Source: Nemertoderma westbladi (taxonomy: Eukaryota > Xenacoelomorpha > Nemertodermatida > Nemertodermatidae). From it: 64,000 nucleotides of DNA. The DNA lies in contig JAUCBJ010002659.1 of the NCBI GenBank assembly GCA_032718475.1, forward strand, positions 62,001 through 126,000, read 5' to 3'. The position numbers and the translations under genes were made by a program. This document shows, one piece after another, positions 34,205 through 46,599 of the stretch. The stretch's first letter is position 1. The number at the start of each line of letters is the position of its first letter. The notes beneath the pieces are model-generated. The model saw only the letters and a program-made list of their open reading frames with translations, was not told where the DNA came from and ran no database searches.

Positions 34205-35365
34205 AAAAGACTGCGCGGGTAGATACCGAAAACACTGCGTGGGCAAAAAACGAAAGAGGCGGGTAAATACCGAAAAAACTGTGCGGGTAAATACCGAAAA
34301 CACTGCGCGGGTAAATTCCAAAAACACTGCGCGGGTAATTACCGAAAAGAGTTCGTGGGTAAGTACCGAAAACACTGCGCGGGTAAAAAACGAAAGAGGC
34401 GGGTAAATACCAAAAACACTGCGTGGGTAAATACCGAAAACACTGTGCGGTTAAATACCGAAAACACTGCGCGGGTAAATACCTGAAAACACTGCGCGGG
34501 TAAATAACGAAAAGAGTTCGTGGGTAAATACCGAAAACACTGCGTGGGTAAATACCAAAAACACTGCGCGGGTAAATACCGAAAACACTGCGCGGGTAAA
34601 TAATGAAAAGAGTTCGTGGGTAAATACCGAAAACACTGCGTGGGTAAATACCAAAAACACTGCACGGGTAAATACCGAAAACACTGCGAGGGTAAATACA
34701 GAAAAGAGTTCGTGGGTAAATACTGAAAAGAGTTTGCAGTTAAATACCGAAAAGAGTGCGCAGGTAAATACCGAAAACACTGCGCGGGTAAATACCGAAA
34801 ACACTGCGCGGGTAAATAACGAAAAAAGTTCGTGGGTAAATACCGAAAACACTGTGTGGGTAAATACCAAAAACACTGCGCGGGTAAATACCAAAAACAC
34901 TGCGAGGGTAAATACAGAAAAGAGTTCGTGGGTAAATACTGAAAAGAGTTTGCAGTTAAATACTGAAAAGAGTGCGCGGGTAAATACCGAAAACACTGCG
35001 CGGGTAAATACCGAAAACACTGCGCGGGTAAATACCGAAAACACTGCGCGGGTAAATACCGAAAACACTGCGCGGGTAAATACCGAAAACACTGCGCGGG
35101 TAAATACCGAAAACACTGCGCGGGTAAATACCGAAAACACTGCGTGGGTAAATACCGAAAACACTGCGCGGGTAAATACCGAAAACACTGCACGGGTAAA
35201 ACGAAAAGAGTTCGTGGGTAAATACCGAAAACACTGCGTGGGTAAATACCAAAAACACTGCGTGGGTAAATACCGAAAACACTGCGAGGGTAAATACAGA
35301 AAAGAGTTCATGGGTAAATACTGAAAAGAGTTTGCAGTTAAATACTGAAAAGAGTGCGCGGGTAA
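34205..35365 (+). repeat. 24-bp satellite, middle block, about 48 units
   Basis: Units are GGGTAAATACCGAAAACACTGCGC with a second type ending in GAGTTCGT and a third with AGAGTTTGCAGTT. Occasional shorter units (GGGTAAAAAACGAAAGAGGC) break the phase. The same unit types occur in the stub at 31890-31936 and in the block at 40330-45990, so the three blocks appear to be one satellite split by insertions. Confidence 0.93.
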
Positions 35366-37556
35366 ACTGGGTCAACAGAGGTTACCTGGGCACATGTTAA
35401 ATTACCCAAACAGCATATCGAGAAGTCTATCGCGGATGCTTATGGTGTTATAGTTCACTGGCGGCCCAACCTATTCCTAGTGCCTCAGGGGGCTGGGGGG
35501 CGGGCTTTTGTTGTGGAAATGTGTCGAATCTTGATTCTAGCCACCACCAACAACATGCTGCAGGAAGTTTCTCTTACCGCATTGTTGTTGACGCCGGCGC
35601 TGTTGCTTCAGAAGCCTGGATGTTAAACAGGGGCAATCAAGAGTGCGTTATTACTGCCGTACTGCTGCTAAACACAAAACTGCTTCTCACCGCTGGATGG
35701 CGCTAACCTGCCGTCCGCTAATATATTTTACTAATTTTTATACGGCTCCTGCAAATCGCTTGTTCCTTTCTCTACCGATCGCTCGATAGAGAGCTAACTG
35801 TTCGAATCTATGAGCCACGCGGGAATAACCAAAACAATAAACCCGAGACGGCTCCCTAGGCTACTTAAAACGAGTTTTCGAGGCTTACACTCAGAGTGTT
35901 CACTTATCGCCTAATCGCAAATACTGGAGTTTCCTAATGGAATATGTGAATGTGAGAATATTTAAATAACTCAAAATGACAGGGATGACCTATCGGGACT
36001 GGTCGCGGTACTGTATGTGGGTCTAAACTTGCCTTCGGCTGGCTTTAGGCCAGTAACTTACTACTGTATACTGGATACTGCTATCTAGCTTATTGCCCGC
36101 TACTTTCAAATAACTGCCCAGTATGAATAGTCTACAGTATTCCAAATAATTACCTTAACTACTCTCCGCTATGCTGCGTACAAATTATTAATTTAACACT
36201 AATTAATTACAGTCATAATTACGAGACAGCATACTAATTACTAAGTGTTCCAGAATGCGCAATTCTAATGTATTATGTACCGGGTTACGTTAGTAACAGC
36301 CTAAATACCGTATTATTTTGACCTAGTCAGTAATTATTTATCGTAAACTAAGAAATAGAAATCAATCAAGGAAAGAGGGCGCCTATCTAAGCATTAATAA
36401 TTAAGAATCAGGCACACTTTAGCAATACACAAATCAGCGTAGCAATCAATAGTTGATACTTAACAGTTAGCAGTTTGCAGTGTAAGACACGAAGGCCTCT
36501 CCCGGGTACATATAGGCTTCTTAACTAACCCAAGTCCTGCCCCCCTAACACTACAAAATAGAGACAAAATCTGGATCGTCAGCCCCCTATTACTGTCCTG
36601 GCTACTGGTCTTCTGTCCCCACTGCCAACCTTCCGACCGCAACGGTGACCCCCCGCCAGCGTTGCTCGCTTTTGAATCCTCTGCACTCCCTTCGTCGCTA
36701 CCCCCCGGTGCGCCCGCCGCACCTACCGGTACCTTAGCCCTCCATTAGAATGAATGGCTACCGTAGCGGCACATGCAATCACAAACAGTCTGACAGTCTA
36801 AGGAAAATCCCGTGGGATTATCGCATCTTAAATCACATAGAACTATTAATCAAAGGGGTAGAAATCATAGTTCGAAATTGTAATTTGCAGTAACCATTAA
36901 GATTGATTGAGAAACACAGCAAAGAAATAAAGCAGAAATTACAAAATTGCGAATTATTGCAAGAAACAAAATATTGGGTTTAAGAATCAAAGATAGAGAA
37001 TTGTGGATTGCACATACCGGAAATACAGCCAATTTATAGGTGATTCATCAAGGATGATGCAATAATCCTCTCATTGGTTCCCCAATCCGCGCTACCTTTA
37101 GACCAACCTGGAAGCAGCTAGGCCAATAAGGAAGCCGGATTGTGAATCTAATGGCTCCTAAAATCACGAATTATTACCATATATGGTAACGGTGGCGTTA
37201 CTTAATTTCGCGGTACTAAAAGCACGGTACATACAATCTAATTTAGCGCAAATATAATGGAAATTAATACAAATACACGATTAATCCGATTCATACCAAT
37301 AACAGCAAGCTTACATCAAGGGTTTTATAGGAAACTTGCTACCGTAGAACTATTTATTTATATTTTATTACAAAATTACGTAGGTAGGGCTACATACTAT
37401 ACAAAATGGATAAGATTTACGAATACGGATATTTTATTTTCCTTATCTAAATACGATTGTGCATCATTATGGTTTATCTAAATATTTATACTGTATAATG
37501 GGCTGATAATAGTACACAGCGCCATATATCGTAACACTGGACGTTCATCAACAACG
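35366..37556. other. Unassigned sequence between satellite blocks
   Basis: Begins where the satellite ends (GGGTAAACTGGGTCAACAG). It is a mix of moderate GC with many short frames, none with recognisable protein features. AACCAAAACAATAAAC near 35830 again resembles part of the 68-bp unit. The last part may be the 5' region of the LINE that follows, but I see no boundary. Confidence 0.4.
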
Positions 37557-40130
37557 GTGATACACAGACGAATTCTAGAACATAGACTAGAATCTTGGAA
37601 AGCGGGTAATTTCAATGAGCTACTTATTGAGGCCCGGGCGATTCAGTCGCATCTTCCCAAGTTAAGACAATTCGATTCACAGGAGGTTATGCGCCAGAAA
37701 ACGTTCATCAGACATATGTTGACAGGGAATGTGTCTGCGGCGACGCGATGTCTCCGCGACCTGACTAGAGGCAAACCGCTCCGCCTGGACGATACGTTTA
37801 CTGACAAGGACAGGGTAACAAAGGTAGTCCGCGATGTCCTGTGTGAGAAACACCCCGCTGCGAAACCCGCGGATGAGTCAGTTTTACTGACAGAGTTTGA
37901 TCGCGCGCCGGGGTTCCACAATGTTGTGTTCAAACGACTGGATGGTCCATGCATCCAGTCATGTTTACTTCGGATGAAGGGAAACGCGGCGGGGCCATCT
38001 GGCCTGGATGTTCAGTGGTGGAAACACCTTCTGACAAGGTTTTGCAATCCGTCGGCTGAGCTGTGCGAGAGAATCGCTGACCTGGCAAAGCGTTTAGCCC
38101 AGGTTGTTGTCCCCCCGGGTCGCTGTCTGCGTTGCTCTCGTCTCATCTGTTGGCCCTCTACAAGAACCCGGGGGTCCGCCCAATCGGGATAGGCGAGGTG
38201 CTCCGGCGGGTAATCGGAAAGGCGACGGTGCTGTGTATCAGTCCAGATTTACAGGCCATCGGCGGATCTGTCCAGATGTGTCTCGGACAGAAAGCGGGAA
38301 TCGAACACGCGATACACAGTTTAAATGATTCCTTTGCCTCTGAGGACTGCGACGGCATATTACAGATCGACGCTACCAACGCATTTAATGTGTTAAACCG
38401 CAGCGCAGCATTGCATAACATCAGTTTAGTCTGTCCGGCGCTGCACACGATAGTAACTAATTGTTACAGCGAATCAGCGTGGCTATTCGTCGGCAGGGAA
38501 ACCCTCTACTCGGAGGAGGGTTCCACCCAAGGAGACCCGGTGGCGATGCTGATGTTTGGCTGCGGTATAACGCCGCTCCTAGACGAACTGGACCGCGGGT
38601 GCAACGTGGAACAGAAGTGGTTTGCGGATGATGGGAACGCGGGGGGCCGACTGGGAGAACTCAGGAAGTTCTTTGATATTGCGTGTTCAAGGGGACCATT
38701 ATACGGGTAATACCCGTATAATGGTGTCCTGACTGTAAAGCCGGATAAGTTAGTGGAGGTGGAGGCGTTGTTTGCGAACACCATCGTCGCAATTGATACG
38801 ACGGGCAACAAGCTACTCGGCGGCGTTATCGGTACCGAGGAATTTTGTGCCAGCTACGTCGAGGAGAAAGTCGATGAGTTCACGGAGGAAGTCGATCGAC
38901 TCGCTGAGATTGCCGCGGTGGACCCCCACTGCGCATTCGCCGGTTTGGCGTTCGGGCTCTCCTGCAGGTGGAGGTTATTCCTAACCCGCGTCATCCCCAA
39001 CGCTATGGAGCACTTCGGGAAGCTGGAGGAGACGGTGCAGCGGTTCATCGCCAAACTGCTCGACAGGCCGTCGCTATCGGCGGTTGAACGCCAACTAGTC
39101 TGCCTCCCAACTCGGGATGGCGGATTGGGTATCCCGGTTCCCTCCGACTTGGAGACGCAGTACAACCACTCGCGCCGAGTCTGTGAACCATTCGCAGATG
39201 CGGAGTCGATGGCAGCGGTGTGGACTGAACAGAGACGGATCGTGACCGAGGTGAAGGCGGAGTCCGTAACATCGTCTCGTACTAAAAGGGAACAAGTATA
39301 CACCCAGTTACCCACAGACCAATGCAAACTGTGTGAACTCACAACAGAAAAAGGTGCGTCAGCTTGGTTAAACTCCAAGCCACTAACCCTACAAGTTACT
39401 CACCTGAGTAAAGAAGTATTCCGGGATGCGGTGTGTCTCTGCTATGGTTGGTGTCCGAAGAATCTACCATCTCGTTGTGCCTGTGGGGCGCGATTTTCTG
39501 CATAACCCACGTCCTGTCATGCCCAACTGGAGGTTTCCCCTCCATCAGGTACAATGAGATATGTGATTTCGTCACCAACTCGCTCACTGAGGTCGCCTAC
39601 AACGTTGCTGTTGAGCCAATGCTCCAGCCTTTATCCGGTGAAACTTTCACCATCGTACCACCTCGACGGACCAGCAGGCGAGGCTGGATGTGTCTATGAG
39701 CGACTTCTGGGGAAACCGATTCCAGCGTTTGTTCATCGACGTGTCTGTGTTTAACCCACTGGCGGCGACGAACGCGGCTATGTCCCTAGACGCAGCGCAC
39801 CTCCACCACGAGAATCGTAAGATTCTTAAGTACGAGGAGAGGATACGGGAGGTGGAACATTCTACTTTCGTCCCCCTCATATTCTCAGCCTTTGGCGGGA
39901 TGGCGCCGACCACGCGCCAGTTTGTTAAGCGCCTGGAACAGAAGCTCGCGGACAAACGCGAGGTCAGGTACTCGGAATGCGTCACATGGATCCGGCGCAA
40001 GTTAAACTTCGCGTTGCTTCGTTCCTCCTTGCTCTGCCTTCGAGGTTGTAGGTCAGCCTCTAAACGGCCGGTTCATTGTCCAGTGTCTGATGCCTCCATT
40101 CGGTTGGACAACGCTGACACTGAGCCGTAG
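37557..40130 (+). pseudogene. LINE with reverse transcriptase, CCHC zinc knuckle and restriction-like endonuclease (decayed)
   Basis: Three frames together cover one polyprotein. First (37557 on): AAGPSGLDVQWWKHLL. Second (38132-39505 apart from one stop): RT blocks RPIGIGEVLRRVIGKA, LQIDATNAFNVLNR (motif A), EGSTQGDPVAMLMFG (motif B) and WFADDGNAGG (catalytic FADD). Then comes a thumb region and a Cys-x-Cys zinc-knuckle start continued in the next frame by HVLSCPTGG. Finally a segment with GFPSIRYNEICDFV, EPMLQPLSGE, a following RLDVSMSDFWG and LFIDVSVFNP has the acidic and basic spacing of restriction-like endonucleases of R2/NeSL-type LINEs. Breaks: frameshift near 38105-38120 (C-run), in-frame TAA 38708-38710, frameshifts near 39500 and 39665-39690. 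The 5' part is missing. Base composition is more GC-rich than its surroundings. Confidence 0.72.
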
Positions 40131-40329
40131 TCTGTGGTCTGGTAGGACAGCGCAGTCGTACAGGCCTACAATAGCTGACCAGTACAACATAAACAAACAA
40201 CTGTTTTGAATTTCCCCCTTACATCCGTATCACTGTACCTCATTGTATAAATCAGATTTGGTGATAGGGTGTAATAGTGCAATTTGAAGTATATACTATA
40301 TAATATACACCATCTCCACTTAAAAAAAA

Positions 40330-43300
40330 AACACTGCGCGGGTAAATACCGTAAACACTGCGAGGGTAAATACAGAAAAGAGTTTGTGGGTAAATACTGA
40401 AAAGAGTTCGTGGGTAAATATCGAAAACACTGCGCAGGTAAATACCGAAAACACTGCGAGGGTAAATACAGAAAAGAGTTCGTGGGTAAATACCGAAATG
40501 AGTTTGTGGGTAAATACAGAAAAGAGTTCGTGGGTAAATACTGAAAACAATGCGCGGGGAAATACCGAAAACACTGTGCGGGTAAATACCGAAAAGAGGT
40601 AATGGGTAAATACCGAAAACACTGCGCGGGTAAAAACCGAAAGAGGCGGGTAAATACCGAAAAGAGTTTGTGGGTAAATACCGAAAAGAGTTCGTGAGTA
40701 AATACCGAAAAGAGTTCGTGGGTAAATACCGAAATGAGTTCGTGGGTAAATACCGAAAAGAGGTAATGGGTAAATACCGAAAACACTGCGTGGGTAAAAA
40801 CCGAAAGAGGCGGGTAAATACCGAAAAGAGTTTGTGGGTAAATGTCGAAAAGAGTTCGTGGGTAAATATCGAAAAGAGTTTGTGGGTAAATACCGAAAAG
40901 ACTTTGTGGATAAATACCGAAAAGAGTTTGTGGGTAAATGTCGAAAAGAGTTCGTGGGTAAATATCGAAAAGAGTTTGTGGGTAAATACCGAAAAGACTT
41001 TGTGGATAAATACCGAAAAGAGTTCGTGGGTAAATACCGAAAAGAGTTCGTGGGAAAATACCGAAAAGAGTTCGTGGGTAAATACCGAAAAGAGTTCGTG
41101 GGTAAATACCAAAAACACTGCGTGGGTAAATACCGAAAAGAGTTTGCGGGTAAATACCGAAAAGAGGTAATGGGTAAATACCGAAAACACTGCGTGGGTA
41201 AAAACCGAAAGAGGCGGGTAAATACCGAAAAGAGTTTGTGGGTAAATATCGAAAAGAGTTTGTGGGTAAATACCGAAAACACTGCGTGGGTAAGTACCAA
41301 AAAGAGTTCGTGAGTAAATACCGAAAAGAGTTCGTGGGTAAATACCGAAATGAGTTCGTGGGTAAATACCGAAAAGAGGTAATGGGTAAATACCGAAAAC
41401 ACTGCGTGGGTAAATACCGAAAAGAGTTTGGCGGGTAAATACCGAAAGGAGGTAATGGGTAAATACCGAAAACACTGCGCGGGTAAAAACCGAAAGAGGC
41501 GGGTAAATACCGAAAAGAGTTTGTGGGTAAATACCGAAAAGAGTTCGTGAGTAAATACCGAAAAGAGTTCGTGGGTAAATACCGAAATGAGTTCGTGGGT
41601 AAATACCGAAAAGAGGTAATGGGTAAATACCGAAAACACTGCGCGGGTAAAAACCGAAAGAGGCGGGTAAATAACGAAAAGAGTTTGTGGGTAAATGCCG
41701 AAAAGAGTTCGTGGGTAAATATCGAAAAGAGTTTGTGGGTAAATACCGAAAAGACTTTGTGGATAAATACCGAAAAGAGTTCGTGGGTAAATACCGAAAA
41801 GAGTTCGTGGGTAAATACCGAAAAGTGTTTGTGGGTAAATACCGAAAAGAGTTCGTGAGTAAATACCGAAAAGAGTTCGTGGGTAAATACCGAAATGAGT
41901 TCGTGGGTAAATACCGAAAAGAGGTAATGGGTAAATACCGAAAACACTGCGCGGGTAAAAACCGAAAGAGGCGGGTAAATACCGAAAAGAGTTTGTGGGT
42001 AAATATCGAAAAGAGTTTGTGGGTAAATACCGAAAACACTGCGTGGGTAAGTACCGAAAAGAGTTCGTGAGTAAATACCGAAAAGAGTTCGTGGGTAAAT
42101 ACCGAAATGAGTTCGTGGGTAAATACCGAAAAGAGGTAATGGGTAAATACCGAAAACACTGCGCGGGTAAAAACCAAAAGAGGTGGGTAAATACCGAAAA
42201 GAGTTTGTGGGTAAATGCCGAAAAGAGTTTGTGGGTAAATACCGAAAAGAGTTCGTGGGTAAATACCGAAAAGAGTTCGTGGGTAAATACCGAAAATAGT
42301 TCGTAGGTAAATACCGAAAAGAGTTCGTGGGTAAATACCGAAAAGAGTTCGTGGGTAAATACCGAAAAGAGTTCGTGGGTAAATACCGAAAAGAGTTCGT
42401 GGGTAAATACCGAAAAGAGTTCGTGGGTAAATACCGAAATGAGTTTGTGGGTAAATACCGAAAAGAGTTCGTGGGTAAATACCGAAAAGAGTTCGTGGGT
42501 AAATACCGAAAACACTGCGTGGGTAAGTACCGAAAAGAGTTCGTGGGTAAATACCGAAAAGACTTTGTGGATAAATACCGAAAAGAGTTCGTGGGTAAAT
42601 ACCGAAAAGAGTTCGTGGGTAAATACCGAAAAGAGTTCGTGGGTAAATACCGAAATGAGTTCGTGGGTAAATACCGAAAATAGGTAATGGGTAAATACCG
42701 AAAACATTGCGCAGGTAAAAACCGAAAGAGGTGGGTAAATACCGAAAAGAGTTTGTGGGTAAATACCGAAAAGACTTTGTGGATAAATACCGAAAAGAGT
42801 TTGTGGGTAAATACCGAAAAGAGTTTGTGGGTAAATACCGAAAACACTGCGTGGGTAAGTACCGAAAAGAGTTCGTGAGTAAATACCGAAAAGAGTTCGT
42901 GGGTAAATACCGAAATGAGTTCGTGGGTAAATACCGAAAAGAGGTAATGGGTAAATACCGAAACCACTGCGCGGGTAAAAACCGAAAGAGGCGGGTAAAT
43001 ACCAAAAAGAGTTTGTGGGTAAATACCGAAAAGAGTTCGTGGGTAAATACCGAAAAGAGTTTGTGGGTAAATACCGAAAAGAGTTCGTGGGTAAATATTG
43101 ATAAGAGTTCGTGGGTAAATACTGAAAAGAGTTCATGGGTAAATACCGAAAAGACTTTGTGGATAAATACTGAAAAGAGTTCGTGGGTAAATACTGAAAA
43201 GAGTTCGTGGGTAAATACCGAAAAGAGTTCGTGGGTAAATACCGAAATGAGTTCGTGGGTAAATACCGAAATGAGTTCGTGGGTAAATACCGAAAGAGGT

Positions 43301-45990
43301 AATGGGTAAATACCGAAAACACTGCGTGGGTAAAAACCGAAAGAGGCGGGTAAATACCGAAAAGAGTTTGTGGGTAAATACCGAAAAGACTTTGTGGATA
43401 AATACCGAAAAGAGTTCGTGGGTAAATACCGAAAAGAGTTCGTGGGTAAATACCGAAAAGAGTTCGTGGGTAAATACCGAAAAGAGTTCGTGGGTAAATA
43501 CCGAAAACACTGCATGGGTAAATACCGAAAAGAGTTCGTGAGTAAATACCGAAAAGAGTTCGTGGGTAAATACCGAAATGAGTTCGTGGGTAAATACCGA
43601 TAAGAGGTAATGGGTAAATACCGAAAACACTGCGCGGGTAAAAACCGAAAGAGGCGGGTAAATACCGAAAAGAGTTTGTGGGTAAATATCGAAAAGAGTT
43701 TGTGGGTAAATACCGAAAACACTGCGTGGGTAAGTACCGAAAAGAGTTCGTGAGTAAATACCGAAAAGAGTTCGTGGGTAAATACCGAAATGAGTTCGTG
43801 GGTAAATACCGAAAAGAGGTAATGGGTAAATACCGAAAACACTGCGCGGGTAAAAACCAAAAGAGGTGGGTAAATACCGAAAAGAGTTTGTGGGTAAATG
43901 CCGAAAAGAGTTTGTGGGTAAATACCGAAAAGAGTTCGTGGGTAAATACCGAAAAGAGTTCGTGGGTAAATACCGAAAAGAGTTCGTGGGTAAATACCGA
44001 AAAGAGTTCGTGGGTAAATACCGAAAAGAGTTCGTGGGTAAATACCGAAAAGAGTTCGTGGGTAAATACCAAAAAGAGTTCGTGGGTAAATACCGAAATA
44101 AGTTTGTGGGTAAATACCGAAAAGAGTTCGTGGGTAAATACCGAAAAGAGTTCGTGGGTAAATACTGCGTGGGTAAGTACCGAAAAGAGTTCGTGGGTAA
44201 ATACCAAAAAGACTTTGTGGATAAATACCGAAAAGAGTTCGTGGGTAAATACCGAAAAGAGTTCGTGGGTAAATACCGAAAAGAGTTCGTGGGTAAATAC
44301 CGAAATGAGTTCGTGGGTAAATACCGAAAACACTGCGAGGGTAAGTACCGAAAAGAGTTCGTGAGTAAATACCGAAAAGAGTTCGTGGGTAAATACCGAA
44401 AACACTGCGAGGGTAAGTACCGAAAAGAGTTCGTGAGTAAATACCGAAAAGAGTTCGTGGGTAAATACCGAAATGAGTTCGTGGGTAAATACCGAAAAGA
44501 GGTAATGGGTAAATACCGAAAACACTGCGCGGGTAAAAACCGAAAGAGGCGGGTAAATACCAAAAAGAGTTTGTGGGTAAATACCGAAAAGAGTTCGTGG
44601 GTAAATACCGAAAAGAGTTTGTGGGTAAATACCGAAAAGAGTTCGTGGGTAAATATTGATAAGAGTTCGTGGGTAAATACCGAAAAGAGTTCATGGGTAA
44701 ATACCGAAAAGACTTTGTGGATAAATACTGAAAAGAGTTCGTGGGTAAATACCGAAAAGAGTTCGTGGGTAAATACCGAAAAGAGTTCGTGGGTAAATAC
44801 CGAAATGAGTTCGTGGGTAAATACCGAAATGAGTTCGTGGGTAAATACCGAAAAGAGGTAATGGGTAAATACCGAAAACACTGCGTGGGTAAAAACCGAA
44901 AGAGGCGGGTAAATACCGAAAAGAGTTTGTGGGTAAATACCGAAAAGACGTTGTGGATAAATACCGAAAAGAGTTCGTGGGTAAATACCGAAAAGAGTTC
45001 GTGGGTAAATACCGAAAAGAGTTCGTGGGTAAATACCGAAAAGAGTTCGTGGGTAAATACCGAAAAGAGTTCGTGGGTAAATACCGAAAACACTGCATTG
45101 GTAAATACCGAAAAGAGTTCGTGAGTAAATACCGAAAAGAGTTCGTGGGTAAATACCGAAATGAGTTCGTGGGTAAATACCGAAAAGAGGTAATGGGTAA
45201 ATACCGAAAACACTGCGCGGGTAAAAACCGAAAGAGGCGGGTAAATACCGAAAAGAGTTTGTGGGTAAATACCGAAAAGAGTTCGTGGGTAAATATTGAA
45301 AAGAGTTCATGGGTAAATACCGAAAAGAGTTCGTGGGTAAATACCGAAAAGACTGCGTGGGTAAATATTGAAAAGAGTTCATGGGTAAATGCCAAAAAGA
45401 GTTCGTGGATAAATACCGAAAAGAGTTTGTGGGTAAATACTGAAAAGAGTTCGTGGGTAAATATTGAAAAGAGTTCATGGGTAAATACCGAAAAGAGTTC
45501 ATAGGTAAATACCGAAAAGAGCTCGTGAGTAAATACCGAAAAGAGTTCGTGGGTAAATACAGAAAACACTGGGCGGGTAAATACCGAAAACACTGCGAGG
45601 GTAAATGCAGAAAAGAGTTCATGGTTAAAAACCGAAAAGAGTTCGTGGGTAATACCAAAAAGAGTGTGCGGGTAAATACTGAAAACACTGCAAGGGAAAA
45701 TACCGAAAACACTGCGTGGGTAAATACTGAAAAGAGTTCGCGGTTAAATACTGAAAAGAGTTCGTGGGTAAATACCGAAAAGAGTGCGCGGGTAAATACC
45801 GAATACACTGCGCGGGTAAATACCGAAAAGAGTTCGCGGGTAAATACCGAAAACACTGCGCGGGTAAATACCGAAAGGAGTTAGTGGGTAAATACCGAAA
45901 ACACTGCGAGGGTAAATACAGAAAAGAGTTCGCGGGTAAATACCGAAAACACTGCGCGGGTAAATACCGAAAAGAGTTCGTGAGTTCTGT
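40330..45990 (+). repeat. 24-bp satellite, main block, about 236 units
   Basis: The most frequent unit is GGGTAAATACCGAAAAGAGT plus TCGT. Variant units (GAAATGAGTTCGT, AAAGAGGTAATG, AAAACACTGCGC, AAAGACTTTGTGGAT and a short AAAAACCGAAAGAGGCGGG) recur in the same order many times. This shows higher-order repeats of roughly 160-420 bp. Being 3 x 8 bp, the unit yields enormous open frames on both strands (over 1600 codons on the minus strand), which have no other coding support. The block ends inside a LINE fragment at about 45995. Confidence 0.95.
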
Positions 45991-45994
45991 CAAG

Positions 45995-46590
45995 ATACAC
46001 TACCTAAGGTAAAAATTATAGATTCTGTAATTTCCGAGGTCGTATATACTAAGTACTTGGGTGTTCTGATTGACAGTAAACTGAATTTTAAAGAACACAT
46101 ATCTATCATCAGGTATATTTTATAGGCTTCGTCACATTTTTCCACTTTATATTCTCCGTACCCTATTTTTCGCTCTTATTTATCCCTATTTACAATACGC
46201 CATTGTCGTGTGGGGAAGTACATATCTGTCGATTTTAAAACCACTTAGAATCAAAATTAAAAAGCACTTCGAGTAATCACCTTCAGCCATTGGCAATCAT
46301 CTTCACTCCCTCTCTATCAACAACTTAATATACTCCCTTTGGATCAATTATAAAATATCAAGTTTATAATATTATGTTTGATGTACATAACAACATCCCA
46401 ACTCCACTTGAGCCTCTATTTCAAAGAGCGTCTTCAATCCATTCATACAATACTCGCTTTTCGGCATCTGGCTTATTTCATCCTCCTCACATTAGGCTAT
46501 GTGTTGCAGAACAATCTCTTTCATTCCAAGGAGCCCGCCTGAGGAATGCTCTGGATGAAAGATGCGCTTGCTACCTTTGGTTCCAGTTAT
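45995..46590 (+). pseudogene. LINE 3' fragment (reverse transcriptase C-terminal part)
   Basis: In shifting frames the sequence reads YTKYLGVLIDSKLNFKEHI near 46040, then LIYPYLQYAIVVWGSTYL near 46180, then LPLDQLYKYQVYNIMFDVHN and HSYNTRFSASG near 46460, ending FQGARLRNALDE near 46550. This is the post-catalytic region typical of Jockey/CR1-like non-LTR elements. At least two frameshifts are present. It starts directly at the end of the 24-bp satellite. Confidence 0.68.
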
Positions 46591-46599
46591 CTTAATGGG

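Noticed and set aside
36460..36642. Short minus-strand ORF as a gene
   Set aside because: Sixty codons with no recognisable feature and no supporting context.
40166..45856. Giant minus-strand ORFs (up to 1653 codons) with Phe-Arg-Tyr-Leu-Pro-type repeats
   Set aside because: They follow from the 24-bp period of the satellite, are present in several frames on both strands at once, and have no signal, domain or non-repeat flanks.
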